64,000 nt of DNA from Bacteroidales bacterium UBA5507 (GCA_002426195.1 DIOT01000027.1:80232-144231), one strand, 5' to 3'; shown: positions 35,843 through 46,254, counted from the stretch's first letter. Numbers and translations: made by a program. Notes: generated by a model not told the origin, from the sequence alone.

Positions 35843-37378
35843 TTATTTCTTTAAGATAATCCTGAAGGTTGTTTCTTTACCCGGAATAGATGATTTAACG
35901 AAAATACGGCCGTTGTGATTTTCGCTAATAATGCGTTTAGCTAGCGACAATCCGAGTCCCCAACCCCTTTGTTTGCTGGTATATCCCGGATTGAATATAG
36001 TTTTATACATCTGCTTGTGTATACCTTTACCACTATCGGTAATATCAATAGTTACGCTTTTCTCTTCTTCCATTATATTAATTGTAATCTTGCCCTTACC
36101 TGCCATTGCATCAACGGCATTTTTAACAAGATTTTCAATTACCCAGTCAAAAAGTTGTGTATTGAGATTAACAAGAATTACAGAGTCGCGTGAAGGAGTA
36201 ATCTGAAACTGAACCATACGTGATGTTCGGGTTTTAAGATACTCTACGGAGTTATAAACGACCTCTACAATATTATCGGGTTTGAGATTGGCAATTGAGC
36301 CTATTTTGGAAAAACGTTCGGTAATTGTATTTAGCCTGTTGACGTCCTTTTGTAATTCCTGGATGGTGTCGGGATTCACATTCTGACTTTTTAAATATTC
36401 AACCCATGCAATCATTGATGATAAGGGAGTTCCCAGCTGATGAGCGGTTTCTTTTGCTAAACCTATCCATACCTGATTCTGCTCTGAACGTCGTGCAAAA
36501 CTGAATAAGAGATAAGAAACAAGAAGAAAAAGACTAACTATTACCAGTTGCACATATGGGAAGTATCTTAACTGGGTGAGCACATACGAATCCTGATAGT
36601 ATATGAAGGTCTTTTGTCCGGCGATGTCAATTTCAATAGGTTCATTACTTGAAGACATTTCACCGATGGTTTTTCTTGCGAAAGTAGAATCAGAAATAAG
36701 AGTGCTGTCAATATTACCATATTGAATGATCGTCTGCCGGGTACTGTCGGTAATGATTACAGGGACAGATGCTGAATTGTCAGCGACTTCCATAAAGAAT
36801 GACTGAACCAGGTCGTTTAGGACTACTTTAAGATCAGAAAAGAGCTTTGAATCTTTATAATAAAAGTATATGTAATTGCCTCTGTAATATTCAAGAACTA
36901 TGGGTTCATATACTGAGAATTCTTTGAGTAACTGACTAGTCATTTTAGGCACTGTATCAGGGTCAAAGTCAACATTTTTAGCATTATTGATATTGCCTTC
37001 CTGATCAGCCAGGATTACAGGTATTGAGGTGTTGTTTGAGATAATACGCATGTAGTAACTTACATCTTCATCGGCCTCCGATTGAGCGACTTTAATTGTT
37101 GCTTCTGCTAATAAACGTGCTCTGTCCTGTTCTTCGGTGCTTATTTGCTTGAAGAAGTTTTCGGTATAATTCACCAGGCGGGCCCGCTGTTGGATGGCAT
37201 TTGCCCAGGTGGTAATTTTACTTCTTTCGTCGAGTGCAATCTTCCTGACTAATGAGTTAGTGTACCATAAAGTGATTCCAACAATCAGAAGCGCAATAAA
37301 AAACAGCAATCGTTTCCATGCTTTTTTTTGTTTGTAGATATCGGTGGTTTTTGATTTGAATAGTGCTCTTATATTCAT
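35843..37378 (-). CDS. Membrane sensor histidine kinase (orphan)
   Basis: A 511-residue kinase. A helix at ~22-42, a ~230-residue periplasmic sensor region (possibly a double PAS-like/CACHE fold: two similar blocks around VPVILADQEGN... and VPVIITDSTRQ) and a second helix at ~275-296 precede a HisKA dimerisation domain with the phosphoacceptor His at 313 (AKETAHQLGTPLS). The ATPase domain shows the N box (ENLVKNAVDAM), G1 (DSGKGI) and G2 (GWGLGLSLAKR). It is missing an obvious HAMP. No response regulator is adjacent; AsmA-like upstream ends 38 bases away. Signal unknown. The KdpE-like regulator at 43531 has its own kinase. Confidence 0.9.
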   Translation of the reverse strand: MNIRALFKSKTTDIYKQKKAWKRLLFFIALLIVGITLWYTNSLVRKIALDERSKITTWANAIQQRARLVNYTENFFKQISTEEQDRARLLAEATIKVAQSEADEDVSYYMRIISNNTSIPVILADQEGNINNAKNVDFDPDTVPKMTSQLLKEFSVYEPIVLEYYRGNYIYFYYKDSKLFSDLKVVLNDLVQSFFMEVADNSASVPVIITDSTRQTIIQYGNIDSTLISDSTFARKTIGEMSSSNEPIEIDIAGQKTFIYYQDSYVLTQLRYFPYVQLVIVSLFLLVSYLLFSFARRSEQNQVWIGLAKETAHQLGTPLSSMIAWVEYLKSQNVNPDTIQELQKDVNRLNTITERFSKIGSIANLKPDNIVEVVYNSVEYLKTRTSRMVQFQITPSRDSVILVNLNTQLFDWVIENLVKNAVDAMAGKGKITINIMEEEKSVTIDITDSGKGIHKQMYKTIFNPGYTSKQRGWGLGLSLAKRIISENHNGRIFVKSSIPGKETTFRIILKK

Positions 37379-37416
37379 TCTTGTGGGAGGACAGAAGTTT
37401 ATACAAATATAGGTTG

Positions 37417-39930
37417 TTATTTTGTTTCATCCCATTCAATACGAAAAGCCGGTTGTTCGTTATTTGTCTTTTTACTGACTGTTGTCTGTGGGGCTTGCTT
37501 TTTACCACCGAATTCCTGTTGTAAAGTTTCTTTCAGAACCTGTTTTTCATTCCTGAAATCATCGGTAATTTTTTTCTTAACAGCCTTTGTGTCGTATTGA
37601 ACCACTGGATCACTGATAGGTCCTGAAAACTTTAAGAAAAGACGGGGTTTCCCTAATCCATCATCTTCAATATATTCATCCGGCGTGACTTTCTTCCTTT
37701 TACCTGGTTTAATGACATCTGACAGAAGCATATTTGCATGATAGTCGATGTTATTCCCAAAAGTGTGTGTTCCGTAACCTTCAAGATTAAGCACTGAGGA
37801 ATTTATTTCCATACTTGGAATTACGACGGTTTCGTGCATAATCTCAATCTGGTTTTTTAGTGTGGCGAATTTAACGTTCTTCAGTTGGGAGGCATCAAGG
37901 AACCGGGATAAGGCTTGCAGTGGCTGAAATTCATTAAGTTCCCCGTTCCGTATTTCAATATTAGCTATCGCTTCAACACTTTTTACATCTACAGTGTAAT
38001 CAGGTTTTAAATTGGTGGCAAAATCTACAACAACATTGGCCGTTCCTTTGAGGTTATTACTCACAATGCCTTTTTGACCGAAATCATTAAACTGATAAAA
38101 CAGCTGATTAATTTCAACATCCTTCAAAGTGGCATTAGTTATGATACGTGTTTTGTTACCGTACCTTCCGTTAATTATCCCGTTGGCTGTTATTTTTCCT
38201 CCAAACGCTGAGATTGAAATATCAGTACCCCGTAGCACATTCTGGTTTAACTGAAACCTTCCAATGACATTTTGTGTCTTTAGGTTCTTATGAGTAAGGG
38301 AACCTACATTTAACGAAATATCAAAGGAAATATCCGGGGGAAACAAAGTAGAAGTTGTATTATTACCCGTTTTATTTTTAACGAGTGCCAGAATATTTTC
38401 AAGTATGAGCTTATCGGAATTAAGGTTAAGTGAAGCATAAACCGGTTGACTCTTATTTGAAGTGATTGTTGTTAGTCCGTCAAGATATCCGTTGGCTTCA
38501 AAATCCGATTCACCAATAGTGCCTGTAATTCCGTCACATAAGATTCTCTGGTTCTTCAAACTTAGTCCACCGTTGAGGTTGGTAATCGGGTTCATTTTAT
38601 ACAGGAATTCAGCATTGGTGAAATTAACATCGCCACTGATTCTCATAGCCTGAGTTTCGTTATTTATGTCGTAATCCTCGATGTTGATATCGGCGATGAT
38701 ATTACCATTAAACTTTGTAAAATCGGAATTTTGAATTAGCGGAGACAGTTCAGTAAGGTTTGTATTTAATTTCAGTGCCAGTGTAATCAGTGGGTTTCTG
38801 AATCTTCGGGTTATAATTTTTCCCTGTAATTTTCCTGTTTTAAGACTTCCGCTGAAATAGTTCACATTCAGCATTTCTGTGTCAGGTGCACCTCCATAAT
38901 AGAAAGTGCCGCCGGCATCAAGTGATTTAATTTCAATGGGCTTAGCCTTATACGATATAGCCCCGTCAGAGAGGACGAATGATAAGGATGTCCTTATATT
39001 ACGCCAGTCGTTAGCCTGACCTTTAAGAGATCCTTTGAGGCTTAATTTTCCTGTAGGGCTAAAGTTGGATATCTTTTTCTGAACGGAAGGAGGAAGCAGT
39101 GAATTAATTTGTGATGTTTCTGCCTTGAATGATATGATCATTAAGTCGATGACAGGCTTGTCACCGTAAAAATACTTACCCTTAAATTCAACAGGGACAT
39201 CGGCATATTCCAGAAAAGCTTCCTGAAAATCAAGCAGTTCTAAAGTCTTGTTTATGTTGATAGTAGTTTCAATGCCGGCACTGGCAGGCGGTAAGATATT
39301 TTGTTTTCCTATTATGAGTTGCTGACAATAAACATCACCTTTGAATTTTAATTTGATTTGTTCCGACAATAACGAGCCTTTGATAGCTGAGTTATTTATT
39401 TTAACAATGACATGGTTATCTCTTGAAGAGTCAATATAGGATAAGACAGAAGATTTGAGTGTAATTCGGTGAAAATCAAAATTAACAGCACCTGAATGGT
39501 CTTTCGAAACGCTCTTCCATATGCGATAATTATTTTCACCACTGATATCAGTATAGAGATTTAGCTGGGCATTTTCTATGATGACGCTCCGAATTTTGTA
39601 GTTGCCTGTTAAAAGATTTATCAGGTTAAAGTTAAGATCAATTCTTTTGGCAGAAATTAAACCCGGGGCATTTGGCAAATTAGCCGGAGGTTTCATTGTA
39701 ACATCACTAAGAACAACAGATGCGTTAGGGAAAGACCTGAACAAACTAATATCTATAGTGCTTACATTGGTTTCAACCAGAAGATGCTTGTTGAGTTCAG
39801 TTGTAATAAGGCTCTTTATTTTGTCGGCACTAAAATATCCAACAATGATAAAGCATGCGGAAGTTATCACCGCAACAACTGATAGCCAGACAATTATTTT
39901 TGTAAGGTTCCTCTTAAATATTTGACGCAT
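37417..39930 (-). CDS. AsmA-family inner-membrane/periplasmic protein
   Basis: An 837-residue protein with an N-terminal membrane helix (~12-34) and a very long beta-rich periplasmic region that begins LITTELNKHLLVETNVSTIDISL, a DUF748/AsmA-like opening. The AsmA_2-like C-terminal part includes LKGTANVVVDFATNLKPDY and ends with a charged tail. AsmA/TamB/YhdP-type proteins form hydrophobic grooves and are linked to lipid transport to the outer membrane. The sensor kinase gene follows 38 bases downstream on the same strand. Whether the two work together is unknown. The start ATG 39930 sits just before the basic RNLTK segment. Confidence 0.82.
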   Translation of the reverse strand: MRQIFKRNLTKIIVWLSVVAVITSACFIIVGYFSADKIKSLITTELNKHLLVETNVSTIDISLFRSFPNASVVLSDVTMKPPANLPNAPGLISAKRIDLNFNLINLLTGNYKIRSVIIENAQLNLYTDISGENNYRIWKSVSKDHSGAVNFDFHRITLKSSVLSYIDSSRDNHVIVKINNSAIKGSLLSEQIKLKFKGDVYCQQLIIGKQNILPPASAGIETTININKTLELLDFQEAFLEYADVPVEFKGKYFYGDKPVIDLMIISFKAETSQINSLLPPSVQKKISNFSPTGKLSLKGSLKGQANDWRNIRTSLSFVLSDGAISYKAKPIEIKSLDAGGTFYYGGAPDTEMLNVNYFSGSLKTGKLQGKIITRRFRNPLITLALKLNTNLTELSPLIQNSDFTKFNGNIIADINIEDYDINNETQAMRISGDVNFTNAEFLYKMNPITNLNGGLSLKNQRILCDGITGTIGESDFEANGYLDGLTTITSNKSQPVYASLNLNSDKLILENILALVKNKTGNNTTSTLFPPDISFDISLNVGSLTHKNLKTQNVIGRFQLNQNVLRGTDISISAFGGKITANGIINGRYGNKTRIITNATLKDVEINQLFYQFNDFGQKGIVSNNLKGTANVVVDFATNLKPDYTVDVKSVEAIANIEIRNGELNEFQPLQALSRFLDASQLKNVKFATLKNQIEIMHETVVIPSMEINSSVLNLEGYGTHTFGNNIDYHANMLLSDVIKPGKRKKVTPDEYIEDDGLGKPRLFLKFSGPISDPVVQYDTKAVKKKITDDFRNEKQVLKETLQQEFGGKKQAPQTTVSKKTNNEQPAFRIEWDETK

Positions 39931-40360
39931 TAATCGGCTATTTACGGATTAATAAACGCAATCAGATGTATGGTATTGTTCAGTTTACACGAGTATTGGA
40001 AGCAAAGTTCAATTCTTAATAAACATATGCACTTCAATATGGCCCTTACTCGAAATCCTTAGATTGCAAACTCCATATAGAAGATCAATGATATAAGTTG
40101 ACAACTTCGCATTGTCTGCCTCAATCTTCTTTAAAACTGGCTTGAGGATTCTTCAAATGTTTAGAAGTTTAGGTTTAAAAGCAAGATTCATAGGAACCAG
40201 TGAATGAAGATTATAAATAACCTACAGTTTTTACTCATACCTACAAATGAGAGTACAAATTTAACTTTATAAAATCTTTATACTTAACCTCTGTATTCTT
40301 CTAAAATCATTATAAAATCACCTGTTCATTTGCATTACAGAACTTCATTTTTTTGATGCG
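39931..40360. other. 430-base divergent intergenic region (asmA-like / kup)
   Basis: No gene with a start is seen. On the minus strand 40009-40152 is open for 48 codons and reads protein-like (LKPVLKKIEADN..., DLLYGVCNLRIS) but has a stop just upstream and no start; it may be a decayed remnant. The remainder is AT-rich. Confidence 0.5.
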
Positions 40361-42310
40361 ATGACTAATCAACATGAAAGCCACACAAAACCATTAAGTA
40401 TCAGTGGAATTATAATTTCGCTCGGGATTGTTTTCGGTGATATTGGTACCTCCCCACTATATGTTATGAAAGCGTTTGTTGACTGGTCATCGTCTGTGAA
40501 TGAAGAATACACAATTGGCTTTCTTGCGTGCGTAATCTGGACACTCACATTACAGACAACCATCAAATACATTGTTATAACATTAAAAGCTGACAATCAT
40601 GGAGAAGGGGGCATTTTTTCATTGTTTGCGCTATTGAGAAAACGAAGGGAATGGCTGTTTATTTTTGCCATTATTGGAGGTAGTTCTATGCTGGCAGATG
40701 GAATTATTACACCTTCCATTACCGTTCTTTCGGCAGTGGAGGGACTTAGATATATCAGTCCCGATATTTCGGTTTTACCTATTGCGATTATAATAATAGC
40801 GGGTCTTTTCTTTATACAACAATTCGGCACTGCTTTTTTAGGCAAGTCTTTTGGCCCAATTATGCTCCTCTGGTTTTCGACGATCGGAATATTGGGTATT
40901 ATTTATATAATTCAATATCCGGCAGTATTAAAGGCATTTAATCCCATTTATGCTTACAAACTACTAGTAAATCATCCACAGGGTTTCATTTTATTAGGGG
41001 CTGTATTTTTATGTACAACCGGTGCTGAAGCTTTATATGCCGATCTTGGTCATTGCGGAATACGGAACATAAGAGTAAGTTGGATCTTTGTTAAGGTAAT
41101 GCTCATATTAAACTACCTGGGACAAGGTGCATGGATAATTACCCACAAAGCTATTGTTACAGGACATAATCCATTCTACAGTATTATGCCTCCATTTATA
41201 CTACCTTTTGGATTAATACTTGCAACACTTGCGGCCATAATAGCGAGTCAGGCCCTTATTTCCGGGTCCTATACTCTGATAAGTGAAGCGATATCACTTA
41301 ATTTTTGGCCCAGGGTTAGAATTAAGTACCCATCACAACTTAAAGGTCAGATTTACGTGCCGGTTATATGCATTGGCCTATTCGTATTTTGCACGATGGT
41401 GATTTTATTCTTCAAAACATCATCTGCGCTTGAAGCTGCCTACGGACTCGCAATCACAATCACAATGCTGGCCACATCCATACTGGTAATGGCATACCTT
41501 AAAATGCGTAAACGACCCTTAATACTGATAATACTTTTTGGAATCATTTATTTGACAATCGAAGGGGCTTTTCTTATATCAAACCTCCACAAGTTCTCGC
41601 ATGGGGGCTGGTTCTCTATAACACTGGGCCTGTTTTTATCGATTATAATGCTTAATATGTATGCAGGTCGTAAAGTAAGGAACAGGTTTATAACCTTTAG
41701 GAATCTGAAGGAGTATTTGCCTATACTTTACGAAATGAGTGATGACAATACGATTCCAAAGTTGAGTCAGAATATTGTTTATATAACACATGCCGATCGA
41801 ATAACTGATATTGAGGACAAAACGCTGCACTCCATAATAAGGCGGAATCCGCCAAAACGAGCCGACCACTATTGGTTTTTACATGTTGATATAGTTGATG
41901 AGCCACATACATTGAATTACAAGGTAACTAACCTTTATAAAAATAAAGTAACCCGAATTGATTTCTATCTTGGATTCAGGGTATCGCAACGGATAAATGA
42001 TTATTTCGAGGAATTACTGAACATTCTTGCTGTTGAAGGGAAGCTGGATCCTTTAAGTAGCAATCCATCTCTCAGAAAGTACAACGTTAAATCACCTTTC
42101 ACCTTTGTAAAGATTGAACGAAGTGCTCCTTTTAACAATAATCTCCCGTATTTCGACAGGCTTGCCCTGAATATTTATTATAGACTAAAGAAACTCGGAC
42201 TTAGCGACATCAAAGCATATGGACTGGAATCAAACCAGATTATCACTGAACGTATACCCCTTAATATTCCACTAGCTTATAGTAAGGCTCCTAAACTTAA
42301 AGAGATATAA
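40361..42310 (+). CDS. kup: KUP-family potassium uptake protein
   Basis: A 649-residue potassium/proton symporter. The N-terminus is diagnostic: GIVFGDIGTSPLYVMKA, then LTLQTTIKYI and ADNHGEGGIFSLFALLR. About twelve helices lie within residues 15-440, and the cytosolic C-terminal domain (~450-649) includes FVKIER and IKAYGLES. Two-component genes resembling KdpD and KdpE follow 140 bases downstream on the same strand, and TrkA/TrkH are 4 kb away, so potassium handling is the theme here. No kdpFABC genes are present. Confidence 0.93.
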   Translation: MTNQHESHTKPLSISGIIISLGIVFGDIGTSPLYVMKAFVDWSSSVNEEYTIGFLACVIWTLTLQTTIKYIVITLKADNHGEGGIFSLFALLRKRREWLFIFAIIGGSSMLADGIITPSITVLSAVEGLRYISPDISVLPIAIIIIAGLFFIQQFGTAFLGKSFGPIMLLWFSTIGILGIIYIIQYPAVLKAFNPIYAYKLLVNHPQGFILLGAVFLCTTGAEALYADLGHCGIRNIRVSWIFVKVMLILNYLGQGAWIITHKAIVTGHNPFYSIMPPFILPFGLILATLAAIIASQALISGSYTLISEAISLNFWPRVRIKYPSQLKGQIYVPVICIGLFVFCTMVILFFKTSSALEAAYGLAITITMLATSILVMAYLKMRKRPLILIILFGIIYLTIEGAFLISNLHKFSHGGWFSITLGLFLSIIMLNMYAGRKVRNRFITFRNLKEYLPILYEMSDDNTIPKLSQNIVYITHADRITDIEDKTLHSIIRRNPPKRADHYWFLHVDIVDEPHTLNYKVTNLYKNKVTRIDFYLGFRVSQRINDYFEELLNILAVEGKLDPLSSNPSLRKYNVKSPFTFVKIERSAPFNNNLPYFDRLALNIYYRLKKLGLSDIKAYGLESNQIITERIPLNIPLAYSKAPKLKEI

Positions 42311-42411
42311 ACTAAGATGAAATAAATCCATATTTTAACCAAACCAGTATTCTGCTAATAATCAAGAAGCTATACATACATCAATAATGCTTTATAAATG
42401 GCTGATTTTAT

Positions 42412-42419
42412 TAAATTTG
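42412..42419 (+). promoter_or_regulatory. Putative -7 box before the KdpD-like gene
   Basis: TAAATTTG matches TAnnTTTG and lies 31 bases before the ATG at 42451. No clear -33 element. If real, the kinase-regulator pair is transcribed separately from kup. Confidence 0.3.
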
Positions 42420-42450
42420 TAATAGATCTGTTTCATAATCCTGATTTAAA

Positions 42451-43527
42451 ATGTTTGGTCTAAAGCGAAAAATGTTTTCGATTGTAGGTAACAGGAAATA
42501 CCATAATATCATTGCTTTCCTGGTTGTGTTATTAGTAGCTGTTCTCAGTTCTCTATTGATAAGTAGCGAAAACTACAGACTGGTGCCATACATATTGCTG
42601 TTTACAGTGTCAATTTTGGCAACGTTTATGAAAATTGTTCAGGTGCTGATTGCAACTACGCTTAGTGCTTTAGTATGGAACTTTTTTTTCATTCCGCCAC
42701 ATTTCACTTTCCATATTGAAAAACCAGAAGATATCCTCCTCTTTGGACTTTTTTTCATGATTGCATTGCTTAACGGGATACTTACTATCCGCCTTAGACA
42801 AACAACTGAGATGGCCAACAAAGCTCACGAATCGGATAAACTTTACAAGACAATTTTTAACTCCATTTCTCATGAACTAAGGATTCCAGTATCTACAATT
42901 ATGGGTGCTTCTGAAAACCTCCTTACAAACGATTATCCTTCGCAAGTTGAAAAGGAACTCACACATGAAATTTTCACGGCTTCACTTAGGCTCAATAGGC
43001 TAATTGAAAATCTCCTTAGTATGTCACGCCTTGAAGCTGGAAGGATATCACCTAAACCTGACTGGCACGATATTAATGACATGATAAATAAAGTGCTCAA
43101 AGATCTTGAAGAGGAGTTGCATGGTTTTATGGTATTAATAAAAGTTCCTGATGATATGCCACCAGTATGGATCGATTTCGGCTTAATGGAACAAGTGTTG
43201 TATAATCTGCTGTTCAATACTACATTCCATGCTCCCTCAGGAACTTTGATATCCATCAAGGTGGAACATGCCGATAATTTTCTACTTATGGATATAACTG
43301 ATGATGGCCCGGGCTTTCCGGCAGATAAAATAGAACATTTGTTTGATAAATTTTACAGAATTGACCAAACAAGTTCAGGTGGTCTCGGACTTGGACTTTC
43401 AATTGTAAAGGGATTTGTGGAGGCTCACCAAGGTACAATTACAGCATCCAATAATGAAAATGGAGGAGCAAGGTTCAACATCCGAATTCCATCGCCTCTA
43501 ACGCAGGTTTATAACATAAATGTTTAA
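42451..43527 (+). CDS. Short KdpD-like sensor histidine kinase
   Basis: A 358-residue kinase. It starts with four tightly packed helices (~18-115; the DUF4118 domain of KdpD, with NFFFIPPHFTFHI between helices three and four). Then come HisKA with the phosphoacceptor His at 141 (NSISHELRIPVS) and an ATPase domain (YNLLFNTTFHAPSG N box, DDGPGFP G1, GGLGLGLSIVKG G2). It equals the C-terminal half of KdpD; the large N-terminal KdpD and USP-like cytosolic domains are absent. Three bases separate it from the regulator gene. Without kdpFABC in view, kup (upstream) is a plausible target. Sensor input would have to come from the membrane domain. Confidence 0.9.
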   Translation: MFGLKRKMFSIVGNRKYHNIIAFLVVLLVAVLSSLLISSENYRLVPYILLFTVSILATFMKIVQVLIATTLSALVWNFFFIPPHFTFHIEKPEDILLFGLFFMIALLNGILTIRLRQTTEMANKAHESDKLYKTIFNSISHELRIPVSTIMGASENLLTNDYPSQVEKELTHEIFTASLRLNRLIENLLSMSRLEAGRISPKPDWHDINDMINKVLKDLEEELHGFMVLIKVPDDMPPVWIDFGLMEQVLYNLLFNTTFHAPSGTLISIKVEHADNFLLMDITDDGPGFPADKIEHLFDKFYRIDQTSSGGLGLGLSIVKGFVEAHQGTITASNNENGGARFNIRIPSPLTQVYNINV

Positions 43528-43530
43528 CCT

Positions 43531-44214
43531 ATGAATACTGAAAATACAATATTGGTAATTGACGATGAACTTCAGATAAGGAGACTGTTGGAGATTACTC
43601 TTACGGCCAGCGGTTATCGCATCATCAATAGTGACAGAGGTAAAGCCGGTCTGGTAGAAGCAGCCACCAGTAATCCTGCCCTTATTATACTTGATCTCGG
43701 ACTTCCGGATATTGACGGACAAGAGATTCTTGTAAAGCTGCGAGAATGGTACACCAGACCTATAATAATATTATCGGTTCGCAACACAGAAGCCGAAATC
43801 GTCAGGGCTCTGGACAATGGTGCTAATGATTATCTCTCCAAGCCCTTTCGTAGTGGCGAATTACTTGCTCGTATAAGATCTTCTATCAGGCAGTCTGAAA
43901 ACACTGACGAAACCAGGCTCATTGAAACCGGAAATCTTACTATTGACCTTTTAAGCCATGTAGTAAGAAAAAATGGAGAGTTGCTAAAGCTTACTTCAAC
44001 AGAATTTGCCCTTTTGGCCTTGCTGGCCCGCAATGAGGGCCGGGTACTTACACATCATTTCATACTTAATAAAATCTGGGGGCATGGTTATACAGATCAA
44101 ACACAATATTTACGGGTATTTATTGCACAATTGCGTAAAAAAGTAGAAATTAACCCTGCCAAACCAACTCTACTGATAACAGAATCAGGAATAGGGTATA
44201 GGTTCGGGAATTAA
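43531..44214 (+). CDS. KdpE-like OmpR-family response regulator
   Basis: A 227-residue two-domain regulator. The receiver domain (~1-120) has D11/D12, the phosphoacceptor D55 (LIILDLGLPDIDG) and the LSKPF Lys. The winged-helix DNA-binding domain (~130-227) has LTSTEFALLALLARNEGRVLTHHF..., here seen in shorter pieces, and YLRVFIAQLRKKVE with the recognition-helix pattern of KdpE. It starts three bases after the kinase gene. It converges on dxs, 29 bases away. The nearest neighbours (kup, trkAH) suggest potassium or osmotic control, but its target sites are not visible. Confidence 0.92.
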   Translation: MNTENTILVIDDELQIRRLLEITLTASGYRIINSDRGKAGLVEAATSNPALIILDLGLPDIDGQEILVKLREWYTRPIIILSVRNTEAEIVRALDNGANDYLSKPFRSGELLARIRSSIRQSENTDETRLIETGNLTIDLLSHVVRKNGELLKLTSTEFALLALLARNEGRVLTHHFILNKIWGHGYTDQTQYLRVFIAQLRKKVEINPAKPTLLITESGIGYRFGN

Positions 44215-44243
44215 TTAATAAAAAGAAATACAAAATCTACTCA

Positions 44244-46148
44244 CTAGTCAACCGACAAGAGTTCTTTTACTGCTTTAATTATTCCTTCAGCATCAAAACC
44301 GCATAAGTGGTGCAACTGTTCAGCGGTGCCATGAGGAATATAGTCGTCGGGAATACCTAAAATTTTAACAGGACAGGAGATGTTATGTCCTGCCATATAT
44401 TCAAGGACCGTACTTCCCAAACCACCTTTAACAGAGCCATCCTCCACTGTGATTACTTTTTTATAATTTGCAAAGACTTCTGATAGAATTTCGGTGTCGA
44501 TAGGCTTTAGGAACATCATATCAAAATGTGCCGGATAAATATCTTCTTCTTTTAGTTTAAGGACGGCCTCTTTTACAAAGTTTCCCGGATGCCCCAGGCT
44601 AAGTATAGCTATATATTTCCCATCAGAAACACGACGACCTTTACCTTTCCTGATTTCAATGAAAGGTCTCTGCCAGTCGGGACATGCACAATTTCCTCTA
44701 GGATAACGGATAACATATGGACCGTTACCGGGAAGCTGAGCTGTAAACATCATATTACGTAAATCGTACCCATTCATTGGAGCAGCAATAGTAAGCCCCG
44801 GAATTGCGTTCAGATATGCCAGATCGTATGCACCATGATGCGTTGGCCCGTCTTCTCCTACTAATCCTGCCCTGTCGAGACAAAGAATTACAGGCAATTG
44901 CTGTAAGGCGACATCATGAATTAACTGATCGTATGACCTTTGCATAAATGACGAATAGATGTTGCAGAACGGAATCATACCTTCGGCGGCCAGTCCTGCA
45001 GCAAATGTGACAGCATGCTGCTCAGCAATCCCAACATCAAATGTTCTTTCAGGCATCTCCTTCATCATAAGATTTAGAGAACATCCGGTTGGCATAGCAG
45101 GTGTGATACCAATAATTTTTTCATTTTCACGTGCCAGCTCAAGAATAGTAGCCCCAAAGACATCCTGGTACCGTGACGGTTTTTTGTCGCCATCTTTATG
45201 CAGGATTTCACCGGTATTTTTATCAAACATCCCGGGAGCATGGAACAGAATCTGTTGCTGTTCAGCTTTTTCAAACCCTTTTCCTTTGACAGTGATAGTA
45301 TGCAGCAGCTTGGGGCCGGGCACATCCTTCAGATCCTGCAAAAGGCGTACTAGTTTTATCACATCATGGCCATCAACCGGTCCCAGATAACGAAAATTAA
45401 ACGCTTCAAAGAGGTTGCAATTCTTAAATAGGGTTGATTTTACAACATGTGAAAGCTGTTTGACTACCTGTCGTGAATTGGCTCCATATTTTGTATTACC
45501 CCCCATCAGCAACCATATCCTGTCCTTAATTTTCTTGTAGGTGCGCGAGGTTACAATATCAATAAAATACTCTTTCAGAGCACCAACGCTTTTGTCGATT
45601 GAAATGCCATTGTCGTTGAGTATAACCAGAAGATTAGTACCGGAGACTCCGGCGTTATTCAGAGCTTCCATTGCCTGACCACCGGTTAGTGCACCATCGC
45701 CTATTACGGCAATATGCTGTCTGTGAGGATTATTGGAAAGCTTCGCTGCCATTGCCATTCCAAGAGCGGCCGATATTGATGTTGAAGAGTGGCCTGTTCC
45801 GAAAGTATCGAATTCACTTTCACTCATCTTGGGGAAGCCACTTATTCCATCCTTTTTCCGGATATCATAAAATGCCTGTTTACGGCCGGTAATGATTTTA
45901 TGAGCGTAAGCCTGGTGACCGACATCCCAGATAAGCTTATCATCAGGAGTGTTAAAGACATAATGAATAGCAACAGCCAATTCGACAGCACCCAGACTTG
46001 CACCGAGGTGTCCGGGGTTTGAAGATATAACCTCAATTATGAATTGCCTGATTTCGTGACATAAGGCAGGAAGCTGCTCGGGCTTGAGTTGCCTCAGATC
46101 ACTGGGATAATCAATCTTACTTAATAACAATCCGATGCCCGGTGACAT
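44244..46148 (-). CDS. dxs: 1-deoxy-D-xylulose-5-phosphate synthase
   Basis: First MEP-pathway enzyme: pyruvate + glyceraldehyde-3-phosphate to DXP, with thiamine diphosphate. At 634 residues it has HPGHLGASLGAVELAVA-type segments, the GDGALTGGQAMEALNNAG thiamine-binding motif, GIAEQHAVTFAAGLA and DRAGLVGEDGPTHHG. I start at ATG 46148 (MSPGIGLLLSKIDYP); a TTG at 46169 is a poorer choice. It lies between the KdpE-like gene and trkA on the opposite strand to both. ispD of the same pathway is at 13416. Confidence 0.96.
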   Translation of the reverse strand: MSPGIGLLLSKIDYPSDLRQLKPEQLPALCHEIRQFIIEVISSNPGHLGASLGAVELAVAIHYVFNTPDDKLIWDVGHQAYAHKIITGRKQAFYDIRKKDGISGFPKMSESEFDTFGTGHSSTSISAALGMAMAAKLSNNPHRQHIAVIGDGALTGGQAMEALNNAGVSGTNLLVILNDNGISIDKSVGALKEYFIDIVTSRTYKKIKDRIWLLMGGNTKYGANSRQVVKQLSHVVKSTLFKNCNLFEAFNFRYLGPVDGHDVIKLVRLLQDLKDVPGPKLLHTITVKGKGFEKAEQQQILFHAPGMFDKNTGEILHKDGDKKPSRYQDVFGATILELARENEKIIGITPAMPTGCSLNLMMKEMPERTFDVGIAEQHAVTFAAGLAAEGMIPFCNIYSSFMQRSYDQLIHDVALQQLPVILCLDRAGLVGEDGPTHHGAYDLAYLNAIPGLTIAAPMNGYDLRNMMFTAQLPGNGPYVIRYPRGNCACPDWQRPFIEIRKGKGRRVSDGKYIAILSLGHPGNFVKEAVLKLKEEDIYPAHFDMMFLKPIDTEILSEVFANYKKVITVEDGSVKGGLGSTVLEYMAGHNISCPVKILGIPDDYIPHGTAEQLHHLCGFDAEGIIKAVKELLSVD

Positions 46149-46166
46149 GATTTGGAATTTGAGGCA

Positions 46167-46229
46167 CAAAGTTAACCATTTGTGCTTAGTTAAGAGAAGG
46201 ATAAAATGCCTGAAATTGTATTACTTTTG
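46167..46229. promoter_or_regulatory. Divergent -7-like boxes between dxs and trkA
   Basis: TAACTTTG on the minus strand (plus coordinates 46167-46174) faces dxs, and TACTTTTG at 46222-46229 faces trkA. Both match TAnnTTTG; neither has a well-placed TTG at -33. trkA has a strong AAGGAGG ribosome-binding site just before ATG 46255. Confidence 0.4.
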
Positions 46230-46254
46230 CATGCTAAATTCCAAGGAGGGAATT

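Noticed and set aside
46149..46169. TTG start for dxs at 46169
   Set aside because: ATG 46148 gives the usual N-terminus, and the TTG lies in the promoter-like box.
46135..46254. trkA start at 46135
   Set aside because: The extension crosses the dxs start region; ATG 46255 has a perfect AAGGAGG site and the family's Rossmann start.
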